A DNA stretch of 64,000 nucleotides from positions 62,001 to 126,000 of the forward strand of contig NZ_BCUD01000011.1 of assembly GCF_001591105.1 (NCBI RefSeq), given 5' to 3'. Made by a program: the position numbers and the translations under genes. The DNA is from Vibrio nereis NBRC 15637 (lineage in GTDB: Bacteria > Pseudomonadota > Gammaproteobacteria > Enterobacterales > Vibrionaceae). Positions 27,926 through 36,491 of the stretch are shown piece by piece (the first letter of the stretch is position 1; the number at the start of each line of letters is the position of its first letter). Under the pieces are notes generated by a model, which was not told the DNA's origin, ran no database searches, and was given only the letters and a program-made list of their open reading frames with translations.

Positions 27926-28582
27926 TTACTGTGGAATGATCGCATCAGGTTGTTGTTCTGGCGCCGCACAGCTGAATGCTTGAATATCACGAAGTGACCT
28001 TGTCACTTCGTGAATGGTAGGAAAAGAAGTCAAATCCACATTAAAGCGCTCTGCATTGTAAACCTGCGGTATGAGGCATGCGTCAACTAACGATACGCAG
28101 TCTCCCACACAATACCTTCCACTTGTTTGCTCTAGCTTTTTCTCTAAACTCTGAAACCCAGTTTCTACCCAATATTGGTACCACTGATTTTTCATCTCTT
28201 CAGAAAAGTTTCCTTTGCTGGACAAATACTGCAATACCCGCAAGTTGTTAAGAGGATGGATATCGACAGCGATATCCTGTGCCAACGCTTTTACAACATA
28301 GCGCGTGTCTTTATCCTTTGGCACCAAAAGTACCTCAGGATACTGTTCATCTAGGTAGTCAATAATCGCAAGTGACTGGTTAAGGCGAACATTACCATCT
28401 ACCAACACAGGGACGAGTTCACTCGGATTCAGTGTTTTAAACATGGCGGAGTGCTGCTCTCCGCCATGTTTGACCAGATGAATTGACTGCTGTTGGTAGT
28501 CTAACCCTTTTAAGTTCAACGCGATTCTGACTCTGTATGCAGCGGATGAACGCCAATAGCCATAGAGCGTAATCTGGGACAT
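27926..28582 (-). CDS. maiA: Maleylacetoacetate isomerase
   Basis: A 218-residue zeta-class glutathione transferase that isomerises 4-maleylacetoacetate to 4-fumarylacetoacetate. The N-terminal glutathione site reads YGYWRSSAAYRVRIALNLKG (residues 5-24), with the catalytic SS at 10-11. The zeta-class C-terminal segment is LVDACLIPQVYNAERFNVD. It is the last gene of the tyrosine-degradation operon, and its ATG overlaps the fahA stop (TGATG). Function is firm from family plus context. Confidence 0.95.
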   Translation of the reverse strand: MSQITLYGYWRSSAAYRVRIALNLKGLDYQQQSIHLVKHGGEQHSAMFKTLNPSELVPVLVDGNVRLNQSLAIIDYLDEQYPEVLLVPKDKDTRYVVKALAQDIAVDIHPLNNLRVLQYLSSKGNFSEEMKNQWYQYWVETGFQSLEKKLEQTSGRYCVGDCVSLVDACLIPQVYNAERFNVDLTSFPTIHEVTRSLRDIQAFSCAAPEQQPDAIIPQ

Positions 28583-29592
28583 CAGTATTTCACCACTTGC
28601 TGATCGATCGCACCAAAAATCGAGTTTCCGTCGGAATCCTGCATATCAATTTTGATTCTGTCGCCAAACTTCATGAAACTGGTCGAAGGTTGACCATCAC
28701 GGATAGTCTCTATCATTCGCACTTCCGCAATGCACGAATAGCCCACGCCACCTTCAGAAATAGCGGTTCCAAAATCTGTCCCCTGCTTATTAGATACCGT
28801 ACCCGAACCAATGATTGCCCCCGCCGCCAACGGACGAGTCTGCGCCGCATGAGCTACCAGCTCAGGAAACTCAAACGTCATATCAATGCCCGCATTTGGA
28901 CACCCAAATGGCGCATCGTTGTAATGAGAAAGTAGCGGTAAGTTCACTTTGCCACCGTCCCACGCATCACCCAACTCATCAGGTGTCACAGCAACCGGCG
29001 AGAACACTGAAGAAGGTTTAGACTGGAAGAAACCGAACCCTTTTGCGAGCTCATTAGGGATCAAGCCACGCAATGAAACATCATTGACCAACATAAGTAG
29101 TTTGATCTTAGAAGCCGCCTCTTCCGCTGAAGCACCCATTGGCACATCATCGGTAATGACCGCCACTTCACCTTCAAAATCGATCCCCCACTCTTCACTC
29201 CCCACAGGAATATCATCTCGCGGGCCAATAAATGCGTCAGAACCACCTTGGTACATTAAAGGATCGGTCCAAAAACTCGGAGGCATCTCAGCGCCACGAG
29301 CTTTGCGCACAAGCTCAACGTGATTAACATAAGCGCTACCATCCGCCCACTGATAAGCTCGCGGTAAAGGCGATTCACACAGAGTTTGATCAAACTCCAT
29401 TTCGTTAACGAGTTCACCTTCATTCAGCGCGGTATAAACTTCTTTGAGCTGCGGCTCTACTTTGTCCCAATGATCGAGCGCTTGTTGTAGGTGCTCAGCA
29501 ATTTCTGGCACGGCAACACATTTTGACAATTGCTTATTGACGACCACCAACAGGCCATCTCGAGTATTATTTTTTAGGGTCGCTAACTTCAT
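28582..29592 (-). CDS. fahA: Fumarylacetoacetase (fumarylacetoacetate hydrolase)
   Basis: A 336-residue FAH-family hydrolase that splits fumarylacetoacetate to fumarate and acetoacetate. Metal-binding acidic residues are visible in DFEGEVAVITDDV (about residues 138-150), and the motif LVNDVSLRGLIPNE follows. GAIIGSGTVSNKQGTD is the conserved glycine-rich loop. It is shorter than the eukaryotic enzyme (about 420 residues) and resembles the bacterial branch. The stop overlaps maiA by one base, and a 21-base gap separates it from hmgA. Confidence 0.92.
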   Translation of the reverse strand: MKLATLKNNTRDGLLVVVNKQLSKCVAVPEIAEHLQQALDHWDKVEPQLKEVYTALNEGELVNEMEFDQTLCESPLPRAYQWADGSAYVNHVELVRKARGAEMPPSFWTDPLMYQGGSDAFIGPRDDIPVGSEEWGIDFEGEVAVITDDVPMGASAEEAASKIKLLMLVNDVSLRGLIPNELAKGFGFFQSKPSSVFSPVAVTPDELGDAWDGGKVNLPLLSHYNDAPFGCPNAGIDMTFEFPELVAHAAQTRPLAAGAIIGSGTVSNKQGTDFGTAISEGGVGYSCIAEVRMIETIRDGQPSTSFMKFGDRIKIDMQDSDGNSIFGAIDQQVVKY

Positions 29593-29613
29593 TCCATTTC
29601 CCTTTTGCTCTTT

Positions 29614-30741
29614 CTACACTTTCCAGCTGTAGACATATTCTTTATTTTCGACCATTTGCGCTTCTTCACTGAATTGCAGCGCATGACGCGTATCAATCAT
29701 CACCGCCACTTCATCGGTGAATTTTTTCTTATACTCCTGCCCTGCTTGGAATGCCTTAGGGTGAGGGCCGTGAGTGAACCCCGCTGGGTGGAAAGTCACC
29801 ATACCGGCTTCGATATTGTCACGACTAAAAAAGTCACCAGCGTGATAGAAAAGCACTTCATCGTAATCGTCATTGTTGTGATAGAACGGCACTTTGAGTG
29901 CACCCGGGTCGCTTTCAATAGGACGCGGCACAAACGTACAAATGACAAACCCTGCGCCAACAAAGGTGGTATGAGCCGATGGCGGCAGATGATAGCGGTG
30001 TGACATTAATGGTCTGATATCACGCCAATTGACTTTCACCACAGCCAGATCACCGTGCCAACCAATCGCATCTAGCGGGTTGAACGGATAAGTGATGGTG
30101 CTGACTTTTTCATGGCGTTTAACCTGTACCTGAGTTTGCTGCTCTGAATACTGTGCTTGGAATTGGGTATTGATTGACGGAACCTGTAAAACAGCAGGGT
30201 CAAATACCGCATGGTTACCCACCATACCTTTATCAGGCAGTGTGTACGCTGCGTCGGTATTTTCCACCATCAAAATAAACATCGGCTCTGATGGTTCTAA
30301 TCGCCAGTTGGTTGAGCGAGGGATCACCACGTAATCACCTTCACTGACTTCCAAATGACCATAATCGCAATAGAGATCCGCTTTACCTTGGTGGATAAAC
30401 AACAACTCATCACCATCGGCATTGCGCACTAAAAAGTCCATCTTCTCATCCATCTTCCAAATGCGGATTTTGCAATCTGAGTTGTGAAGTAAATGAGGTA
30501 CACTCCAAGGCGATATCTGGCTGGCTTTTTCAACTAAGTTAAAATTAAACGCGCGAGGACGCAGCTCCCCTTCCCATTCCGTCCAGCCCGTAGGGGCATG
30601 TTGGTGATGAAAATGAGCCGCTGGGCCAAAGAACCCACTTCGCCCCGCTTCTCTTTCGTAAATAGCCTCTTCCGGGAAGTCAGCATGTGCCTGTTTAGAG
30701 CACACTCCCTCCCGGTGAGGGAATGTGATCCATTTATGCAT
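29614..30741 (-). CDS. hmgA: Homogentisate 1,2-dioxygenase
   Basis: A 375-residue iron-dependent ring-cleaving dioxygenase that turns homogentisate into 4-maleylacetoacetate. The cupin-type iron ligands fall in the C-terminal HPAGFTHGPHPKAFQAG segment and nearby DEVLFYHAGDF. In V. cholerae and Pseudomonas, loss of hmgA leads to pyomelanin from accumulating homogentisate. This copy has no visible lesion. Its ATG lies eight bases inside the end of hpd, so the two are translationally coupled. Confidence 0.93.
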   Translation of the reverse strand: MHKWITFPHREGVCSKQAHADFPEEAIYEREAGRSGFFGPAAHFHHQHAPTGWTEWEGELRPRAFNFNLVEKASQISPWSVPHLLHNSDCKIRIWKMDEKMDFLVRNADGDELLFIHQGKADLYCDYGHLEVSEGDYVVIPRSTNWRLEPSEPMFILMVENTDAAYTLPDKGMVGNHAVFDPAVLQVPSINTQFQAQYSEQQTQVQVKRHEKVSTITYPFNPLDAIGWHGDLAVVKVNWRDIRPLMSHRYHLPPSAHTTFVGAGFVICTFVPRPIESDPGALKVPFYHNNDDYDEVLFYHAGDFFSRDNIEAGMVTFHPAGFTHGPHPKAFQAGQEYKKKFTDEVAVMIDTRHALQFSEEAQMVENKEYVYSWKV

Positions 30742-31807
30742 CGTTTAGTACTCCTCGGCGAATCTGATCTTCTTCGATCGATTCGAACAGGGCTTTAAAG
30801 TTACCCTCACCAAAGCCTTCGTTACCTTTGCGTTGAATGATCTCGAAGAAGACTGGGCCAATAACGGTTTGCGTGAAGATTTGTAGCAAAATGCCATCTT
30901 TCATTGGCGCGCCATCGATCAGAATTTGCAGTTCGCGCAACTTATCGACATCTTCTGTATGTCCTTCTACGCGCTCATTGATTTTTTCGTAGTAAGTATC
31001 TGGCGTTGGCATAAAGTCCATGCCGCGATCACGTAGCGTTTTTACGGTCTGATAGATGTCATCCGTCGCTAGCGCGATGTGCTGGATGCCTTCGCCGTTG
31101 TACTCGCGAATAAACTCTTCGATTTGCGATTTATCATCGGAAGACTCATTGATAGGGATACGGATTTTACCACAAGGCGCTGTCATCGCTCGGCTAACAA
31201 GACCTGTCAGCTTACCTTCAATATCAAAGTAACGAATTTCACGGAAGTTACCAATGCGCTCGTAGAAACCCGCCCACGTGTCCATGTTGCCTTGCTTCAC
31301 GTTGTGCGTTAGGTGGTCAATTTCGTACATGCCGACGTCCATTTTTTGCAAACGTTCTTCAGCATCTGAGTAAAATTTAAAATCAACATCATAGATACTT
31401 TGTTTGCCATAACGGTCTACAAAGTAAAGTAGGCTTTGCCCAATTCCGTAAATCGCTGGAATGCTGAGTTCCATAGGGCCAATTTCCGTCCTATATTCCT
31501 CACCACCATTATTCAGTGCATGCTCTAGCGCCGCTGCCGCATCGTGGACGCGAAATGCCATACCACATACGGACGGACCATGGACCTTTGCGAATTCTTC
31601 CGCTTGGCTATGTGGTTGAGCATTCACAATAAAGCTGATGTCACCTTGGCGATACAACCATGCTTCTTTTGAGCGGTGCTTAGCGATTTCTGCGAAACCT
31701 AGCGAATTAAACAAATCTTTAAGTGCCTGGATTCCCTTCTCATCCGCAGCCGTATATTCCACAAATTCAAAGCCATCAGTGCCTAGTGGGTTAAACGCTT
31801 CGTTCAT
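30734..31807 (-). CDS. hpd: 4-hydroxyphenylpyruvate dioxygenase
   Basis: A 357-residue Fe(II) enzyme that converts 4-hydroxyphenylpyruvate to homogentisate. The facial triad is visible: His in EIDHLTHNV, His in GIQHIALATDDI, and Glu in FFEIIQRKG. The C-terminal gating helix reads EGNFKALFESIE. It is the first gene of hpd-hmgA-fahA-maiA. The upstream 300 bases hold candidate TyrR-like inverted repeats, in line with aromatic control. Confidence 0.95.
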   Translation of the reverse strand: MNEAFNPLGTDGFEFVEYTAADEKGIQALKDLFNSLGFAEIAKHRSKEAWLYRQGDISFIVNAQPHSQAEEFAKVHGPSVCGMAFRVHDAAAALEHALNNGGEEYRTEIGPMELSIPAIYGIGQSLLYFVDRYGKQSIYDVDFKFYSDAEERLQKMDVGMYEIDHLTHNVKQGNMDTWAGFYERIGNFREIRYFDIEGKLTGLVSRAMTAPCGKIRIPINESSDDKSQIEEFIREYNGEGIQHIALATDDIYQTVKTLRDRGMDFMPTPDTYYEKINERVEGHTEDVDKLRELQILIDGAPMKDGILLQIFTQTVIGPVFFEIIQRKGNEGFGEGNFKALFESIEEDQIRRGVLNDA

Positions 31808-32109
31808 TCTTGGTCCCTCTTTTCATGTTTCAGCGTGTCTATACAATTAAGTTTGCTGAATAATGCGCTAAAGGGAACCTTTTCGCCTCACTTCACCCAC
31901 TCATACACTGTTAAATAAATGTGTAAACAACGCCTTTACAGAAAAACAAAAGCATTAAAAATCAGAGTATTAAACAAAATTAATGGGTAACATTTTGTTT
32001 ACATTGTTTGAATATAGTCTTTGTGGCGGTACAGCTAGAGGAAATGTATGAGAACGGAGTGTAAACAGTACTAACCTGATACAACTAAGTGATTGATGTT
32101 AAAGACAAC
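31808..32109. promoter_or_regulatory. Promoter region of the hpd operon with TyrR-like boxes
   Basis: GGTAAC-ATTTTG-TTTACA (31986-32003) has the 18-base TyrR spacing TGTAAA-N6-TTTACA with a perfect right half. TGTAAA-N7-TTTACA (31922-31940) has perfect arms but one extra base in the spacer. The region is very A/T-rich; I see no coding sequence. Confidence 0.4.
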
Positions 32110-32137
32110 AAAAAGCCGCACCAGAAGATGCGGCTTA
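32110..32137 (-). terminator. Terminator of the coiled-coil membrane protein gene
   Basis: AAGCCGCA / TGCGGCTT stem; on the minus strand it is followed by a T5 run. Confidence 0.88.
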
Positions 32138-32174
32138 AGTTTTCGATACGGATTAAGCTTGAAGTGGATAACGA

Positions 32175-32912
32175 CTATAGGCCCAACTGTTCCGAGAGTG
32201 CCTTCATCTGCTTCAAGTCCATCTTGTGGACAGTGATCATTTGATTGATCTGACTTAAGCGGGAGTTCGCTTCATCTTGTTTATCACAGGAGTCTGATTT
32301 TGCATCCCATGATGTACCTTGCAAGTATGCGTCGCACTGTTTTTTCAACGCGACTATTTTAGGTTGCAGCTCTTCACGCTCTTTTTCCAACGCTTCGAGC
32401 TCCATCTTCACTTTCAGCTCTTGTTGGAATAGCTCTCGTGAACGTTCAAACATGGTCGCCTGCATGTCTGCTTGACGGTTTAATTTCACGTTCTGTTTGT
32501 CTGCTGCCGCGATCTTATTCTTTTGCTGATTGATTTGCTCTTCTAAAGAAAGGTTCACCTTCTCCAGCTCAGCCACTTGTGATTTTAGCGCAGCAAGCTG
32601 CTGATCATGTTCAGCTTTCTGCTCTTGAATTCTTTGTTCTAGTTTTTCCGCCACTTCGTTGTCAACATTAGCAACACGCTGTTCAACATTAACAATCAAC
32701 TGGTCTTTTTCATCCACTAGCGATTGATATTTTTCTTCCATCTTTAAATATGTTGATTCCCACTTACTGGCAGTTAAAGTCGAACCTATCAGACCTCCTA
32801 AAGCCAAGCCAAGTACGGCTGCGATAGCAATATAGAGATAAGTTCGCCTGTCGCGCTCTTCTATAACAACAACGCCATCATCGCTATCTTCAATCTCGGT
32901 TTGCTTGTTCAC
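32175..32912 (-). CDS. Membrane-anchored coiled-coil protein, unknown function
   Basis: A 245-residue protein with a short acidic N-terminal tail (EIEDSDDGVVVIEERD), one membrane helix at residues about 24-45 (GLALGGLIGSTL inside), and then a long coiled coil from about 50 to 200 rich in Glu/Gln/Lys. A C-terminal pair of Cys (about 195 and 213) lies in the segment KKQCDAYLQGTSW...CDKQDE. The likely topology is N-in, C-out (periplasmic coiled coil). It sits just downstream of a 52-residue membrane protein on the same strand. Similar architecture occurs in cell-envelope scaffolds, but no family is recognised. Confidence 0.65.
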   Translation of the reverse strand: MNKQTEIEDSDDGVVVIEERDRRTYLYIAIAAVLGLALGGLIGSTLTASKWESTYLKMEEKYQSLVDEKDQLIVNVEQRVANVDNEVAEKLEQRIQEQKAEHDQQLAALKSQVAELEKVNLSLEEQINQQKNKIAAADKQNVKLNRQADMQATMFERSRELFQQELKVKMELEALEKEREELQPKIVALKKQCDAYLQGTSWDAKSDSCDKQDEANSRLSQINQMITVHKMDLKQMKALSEQLGL

Positions 32913-32929
32913 TTACTGCTCCTACGTAA

Positions 32930-33088
32930 CTAGCGTATCAATTCAGAAATCATTATTGCGGCGGTATAGACAAAGAAGCCTGATAATAAAGTCACGACAA
33001 CGTATTTTTGCAACTTCTCACTAGTGCGGTAACGAATCAGCACAAACGCCAATGCCACCAAAAATACAATTGCAATTAATCGAGTCAT
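32930..33088 (-). CDS. Small membrane protein, 52 residues
   Basis: Starts at ATG 33088, preceded by AAGGAGAG. Two predicted helices (RLIAIVFLVALAFVLIRY and a second VVVTLLSGFFVYTAAIMIS) with a basic loop between them. It is 17 bases upstream of the coiled-coil membrane protein gene and most likely co-transcribed, suggesting that the two act together. No family is recognised. Confidence 0.65.
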   Translation of the reverse strand: MTRLIAIVFLVALAFVLIRYRTSEKLQKYVVVTLLSGFFVYTAAIMISELIR

Positions 33089-33240
33089 ACGCTCTCCTTG
33101 GCTAAAGCCGCTTAACACCACTACAAAGTGCTAACTGTCTAATTTATACCATCAAATCACATTCAATAGTCAGAGCTTAGTAGTTTTCTGTCAATTTGAG
33201 CTGTGCATTTGTACAATTGCATGCAGAACATTCAAATTAT

Positions 33241-33308
33241 GAGTATCGCGTAGACAACTCTTCGTTGTACGCGGAATACTATTTGGTTGATACCCGAAAA
33301 CGAGGTAT
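33241..33308 (+). other. Structured leader of the yggL-like gene
   Basis: Two consecutive hairpins precede the gene. One pairs CGCGTA..CAAC with GTTGTACGCG (33247-33273, flanked by AGTAT/ATACT), the other ATACC with GGTAT (33290-33308). No T-run follows either. They could be translational control elements. Confidence 0.35.
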
Positions 33309-33339
33309 AAAGAGCCAGTAAACTAATAGAGGCCAAATA

Positions 33340-33680
33340 ATGAAACCATTTAAGTTGGAAAACAAAAAACGTCGTATCCTTAAGAAACTCTTCTTAGGCG
33401 AATTCGCAATGCTTGGTTTTGATATCAGCTGCGAAACAACAATCACAGACTTTGATCGCTACGATTCATTCGTTGATGACTTTATTGACTACATCGATAG
33501 CCTTGGTTTGTGTTTTGGCGGCGGCGGCCTTGAACACTTTGAAGGCTTCCTGTGCGCACAAAAATCGTTACCAAGATGCGACTGAAGAGCAAAAATGCAC
33601 AAGTTGTTGCTTGGTTAGAAGCTCGCGAAGAAGTGAAATCAGTAGAAGCAAGCGACTTGGTAGACGCTAACTACTTCTAA
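33340..33680 (+). pseudogene. yggL: YggL/DUF469-family protein gene, two frameshifts
   Basis: The first 75 codons match the DUF469 (YggL) family, whose E. coli member associates with the 50S ribosomal subunit: basic start KPFKLENKKRRILKKLFLGE, then FDISCETTITDFDRYDSFVDDFID and GGGGLEHFEGFLCAQ. The frame then shifts at a C-A5-T run (33560-33564) and again at an identical run (33591-33595). Correcting each by one A restores NRYQDATEEQ and then AQVVAWLEAREEVKS...VDANYF to the stop at 33678-33680, a 112-residue protein close to the 108 of E. coli. As written, translation ends at 33585 after 81 residues. It may be a homopolymer sequencing artefact or true decay. Confidence 0.8.
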
Positions 33681-33708
33681 GCTTCGCTCTAGCGCAAGAT
33701 ATTCTCTG

Positions 33709-33739
33709 AAATCCTCGGTTTTCATACTGGGGATTTTTG
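33709..33739 (+). terminator. Terminator of the yggL-like gene
   Basis: AAATCCTCGGT / ACTGGGGATTT stem (two G-U pairs), six-base loop, ending in TTTTTG. Confidence 0.75.
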
Positions 33740-33879
33740 TATCTGAACACTTTTCACTCAAGCAGTTTAATTCCTTAACATTATTGTTGAATTAGCTCAA
33801 AAACATGATAGAGTTCACAAGTCATTTTCAGCAACATTAATGACCATCTTTTACTCATATAAATGAGTAATTGTTCCAA

Positions 33880-34092
33880 TGAAGACTGCAGGAGAGTGGT
33901 TATTAACCAATTATTAACAATTGGTCAGCATAACCCGCCGAAGAATTAACTATTTCAGGTGCTGTTTTACACAGCAGGGACTGTAGTTGGAGGAACCTCT
34001 GGAGAGAACCGTTAAATCGGTCGCCGAAGGAGCAAGCTTAAGCTTTTATTACAAGCTAAGTGAAACTCTCAGGCAAAAGGACAGAGGAGTGA
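33880..34092 (+). ncRNA. Tandem glycine riboswitch (gcvT-type, two aptamers)
   Basis: Two glycine aptamers in a row. Aptamer 1 (about 33883-33985) has GGAGAG, GCCGAAGAA, TTTCAGGT and GGGACTG. Aptamer 2 (about 33989-34090) has CCTCTGGAGAG, GCCGAAGGAGCAA, ACTCTCAGGCAAAAGGACAGAGG. The short linker between them is typical of cooperative tandem riboswitches such as the V. cholerae one upstream of VC1422, also a symporter gene. The symporter ATG starts 104 bases after the end. Confidence 0.93.
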
Positions 34093-34195
34093 AAAGTACC
34101 ACCAGCTATAAACGACCTGTCTTTAGCTTTTCGAGATCACCATCTCTGCTTTTCCCTCTTCTCCTTAGTAACGCTTTATCACTAATGGGGAAATC

Positions 34196-35569
34196 ATGAA
34201 TAACCTTCAATCTTTACTGACCACTATCGACCACTTTGTCTGGGGTCCACCGCTACTGATCCTTCTGGTAGGAACTGGCATTTACTTCACTTTTAGCCTT
34301 GGGGTCATTCAATTTCGACGCCTACCCTCTGCACTTAAGATGGTATTCAGTAAGGAAGATTCTAACAAACAAGGCGACGTTTCTAGCTTCGCTGCTTTAT
34401 GTACCGCACTGTCCGCGACCATAGGTACGGGTAATATTGTTGGTGTCGCTACCGCAATTAAATTGGGTGGTCCGGGCGCATTGTTCTGGATGTGGCTGGC
34501 TGCACTGTTTGGTATGGCGACCAAATACGCCGAATGTTTACTTGCGATCAAATACCGCAAAGTCGATGACAAAGGCCAGATGGTCGGTGGTCCAATGTAC
34601 TACTTACAGTACGGCGTTGGTTCAAAAGCACTTGCGATTATGTTTGCGGTTTTCGCGCTTGGTGTCGCCTGCTTTGGTATTGGTACCTTCCCGCAAGTCA
34701 ACGCCATTTTAGACGCGTCTGAAATTTCATTTGGTATCTCGCGTGAAATATCAGCTAGCGTATTAACGCTATTGGTCGCGTTCGTCACTCTTGGTGGCAT
34801 CCAATCTATTGCAAAAGTCGCGGGCAAAGTAGTCCCTACCATGGCGCTATTCTATGTGATGGCGTGCCTCAGCGTGATCATCATGAACGCAGACCAACTG
34901 CTTAATGCGGTTGAGCTTGTTTTGGTTTCTGCCTTTACCTCAACCGCTGCGACTGGTGGTTTCCTTGGCGCAAGCATTATGTTGGCGATTCAGTCAGGTA
35001 TCGCGCGCGGTGTGTTCTCAAACGAGTCTGGCCTTGGTAGTGCACCAATGGCGGCTGCGGCAGCAAAAACCGATTCGTGCGTAAAACAAGGCCTGATCTC
35101 GATGACAGGTACGTTCTTCGACACCATTATCATCTGTACCATGACCGGATTGGCGCTTATCTTAACGGGCGCATGGCAAAGTGATTTTGCTGGTGCTGCC
35201 ATGACAACCCATGCGTTTGCAGTGGGTTTGAATGCGGAAACCTTCGGACCACTATTGGTTTCAGTGGGTTTGATGTTCTTCGCGTTTACGACCATTCTTG
35301 GTTGGAACTACTACGGTGAACGTTGTGTGGTGTTCTTGTTCGGTACTAAAGCGGTATTACCTTACAAATTCATCTTCGTGGCTTTAGTGGCCTCTGGCGC
35401 GTTCCTACAACTCGACTTGATCTGGATTATTGCAGATATCGTCAACGGCCTAATGGCAATTCCAAACCTCATCGGCTTAATTGCGCTACGCCATGTTGTG
35501 TTAGAAGAGACCAAACGCTACTTCTCGCAAGGAGTTGAATCCATAAAAACAGCCCCTGCACAAAGTTAA
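34196..35569 (+). CDS. Alanine/glycine:cation symporter (AGCS family)
   Basis: A 457-residue inner-membrane transporter of the AGCS family (AgcS/DagA/AlsT type) with about eleven helices. The signature CTALSATIGTGNIVGVATAI is at residues about 68-87. GGPMYYLQYGVG and RGVFSNESGLGSAPMAAAAA follow, and NYYGERC closes the pattern. Members couple Na+ or H+ to uptake of alanine or glycine. The tandem glycine riboswitch directly upstream argues that glycine is a substrate and that expression follows glycine level. A strong terminator follows, so the unit is monocistronic. Confidence 0.94.
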   Translation: MNNLQSLLTTIDHFVWGPPLLILLVGTGIYFTFSLGVIQFRRLPSALKMVFSKEDSNKQGDVSSFAALCTALSATIGTGNIVGVATAIKLGGPGALFWMWLAALFGMATKYAECLLAIKYRKVDDKGQMVGGPMYYLQYGVGSKALAIMFAVFALGVACFGIGTFPQVNAILDASEISFGISREISASVLTLLVAFVTLGGIQSIAKVAGKVVPTMALFYVMACLSVIIMNADQLLNAVELVLVSAFTSTAATGGFLGASIMLAIQSGIARGVFSNESGLGSAPMAAAAAKTDSCVKQGLISMTGTFFDTIIICTMTGLALILTGAWQSDFAGAAMTTHAFAVGLNAETFGPLLVSVGLMFFAFTTILGWNYYGERCVVFLFGTKAVLPYKFIFVALVASGAFLQLDLIWIIADIVNGLMAIPNLIGLIALRHVVLEETKRYFSQGVESIKTAPAQS

Positions 35570-35590
35570 GCACCCAGAGTTAAGCATCCA

Positions 35591-35622
35591 AAAAAACAGC
35601 GACCCAAGGTCGCTGTTTTTTA
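35591..35622 (+). terminator. Rho-independent terminator of the AGCS gene
   Basis: AAAACAGCGACC / GGTCGCTGTTTT stem, three-base loop, T-run. Confidence 0.93.
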
Positions 35623-35650
35623 TTTCTGCATTTCATATTTCAAAACGAGA

Positions 35651-36298
35651 TTACTTCTCTTCAAGCATAAGCTTTACACCTAGGCTGACTAATACCACAC
35701 CTGTTGTCCCTTCCATCCAATTCATAAAGCGAGCACTTTTCAGTAAGCTCTTAGCCGAGCTTAACGCCCCCGCTAAGCCACACTGCCATACCATCGCAAT
35801 AACAAAGTGAATTGATGCCATCAACGTCGATTGTAAAAATGCCGAACCTTCAGGGTTTATAAACTGCGGTAAGAACGCCAGGTAAAATACTGCCGTTTTC
35901 GGGTTCAATACGTTGGATAAAAAGCCCTCACGTAAAGAACGCGCAAAAACAAAATCGTGGATTGAACTGTCACTACGCGAAGCACTCGGCGCCGACTGGC
36001 TATGCCAAAGCCCTTTTAAACTGCTAAAGCCTAGATAAATCAGATAAGCCGCACCCACCATTTTTACTGCATTAAACAGCTCTGCCGATTGAGCTAGAAT
36101 GGCCGAAATACCAATGGCTGAAAACGTGGCGTGCACGAACAAACCTAAGCAAATACCCACACTGGTTACCGCGCCGTCTGTGAATCCTCCACGTGAGGAG
36201 TTGCGTATCACTAACGCCGTATCCAACCCTGGGGTAAGCGTTAGTATGGTTATGGCAATCAAAAATGCCTCAAAATTCTGTATCAAGCTTATATCCAC
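35651..36298 (-). CDS. LysE/RhtB family amino-acid exporter
   Basis: A polytopic membrane protein of the LysE/RhtB family (six helices). The core is LTLTPGLDTALVIRN followed by a Gly-rich helix (GICLGLFVHATFSAIG), then FLSNVLNPKTAVFYLAFLPQF and a C-terminal helix pair. I take GTG at 36298 (VDISLIQNFEAF) as the start because it gives the normal family N-terminus; the frame is open back to a TTG at 36352, so the start is uncertain. Members export amino acids or homoserine lactones; the substrate here is not known. It is convergent with the symporter gene. Confidence 0.82.
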   Translation of the reverse strand: MDISLIQNFEAFLIAITILTLTPGLDTALVIRNSSRGGFTDGAVTSVGICLGLFVHATFSAIGISAILAQSAELFNAVKMVGAAYLIYLGFSSLKGLWHSQSAPSASRSDSSIHDFVFARSLREGFLSNVLNPKTAVFYLAFLPQFINPEGSAFLQSTLMASIHFVIAMVWQCGLAGALSSAKSLLKSARFMNWMEGTTGVVLVSLGVKLMLEEK

Positions 36299-36491
36299 CA
36301 AGCAATTAATTACACTGATTCCTTTATATCCGCATTTACGACGATCTTTCAATCAATATTATACAAATTGAACAAGGTAAATTTTCCTGTTCTGCTTTTA
36401 GTTACCAACAAAAAGCCAAGGAGCGCCTTTCTAAAAGCTCCTCTCGTTGCGATCGAACTCTTAAACTCACCGTTAATCGTTACAATTTTCA

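Noticed and set aside
33550..33600. Programmed ribosomal frameshifting in the yggL-like gene
   Set aside because: Two separate shifts in the same direction would be needed within 31 bases and no stimulatory structure is evident; mutation or sequencing error is simpler.
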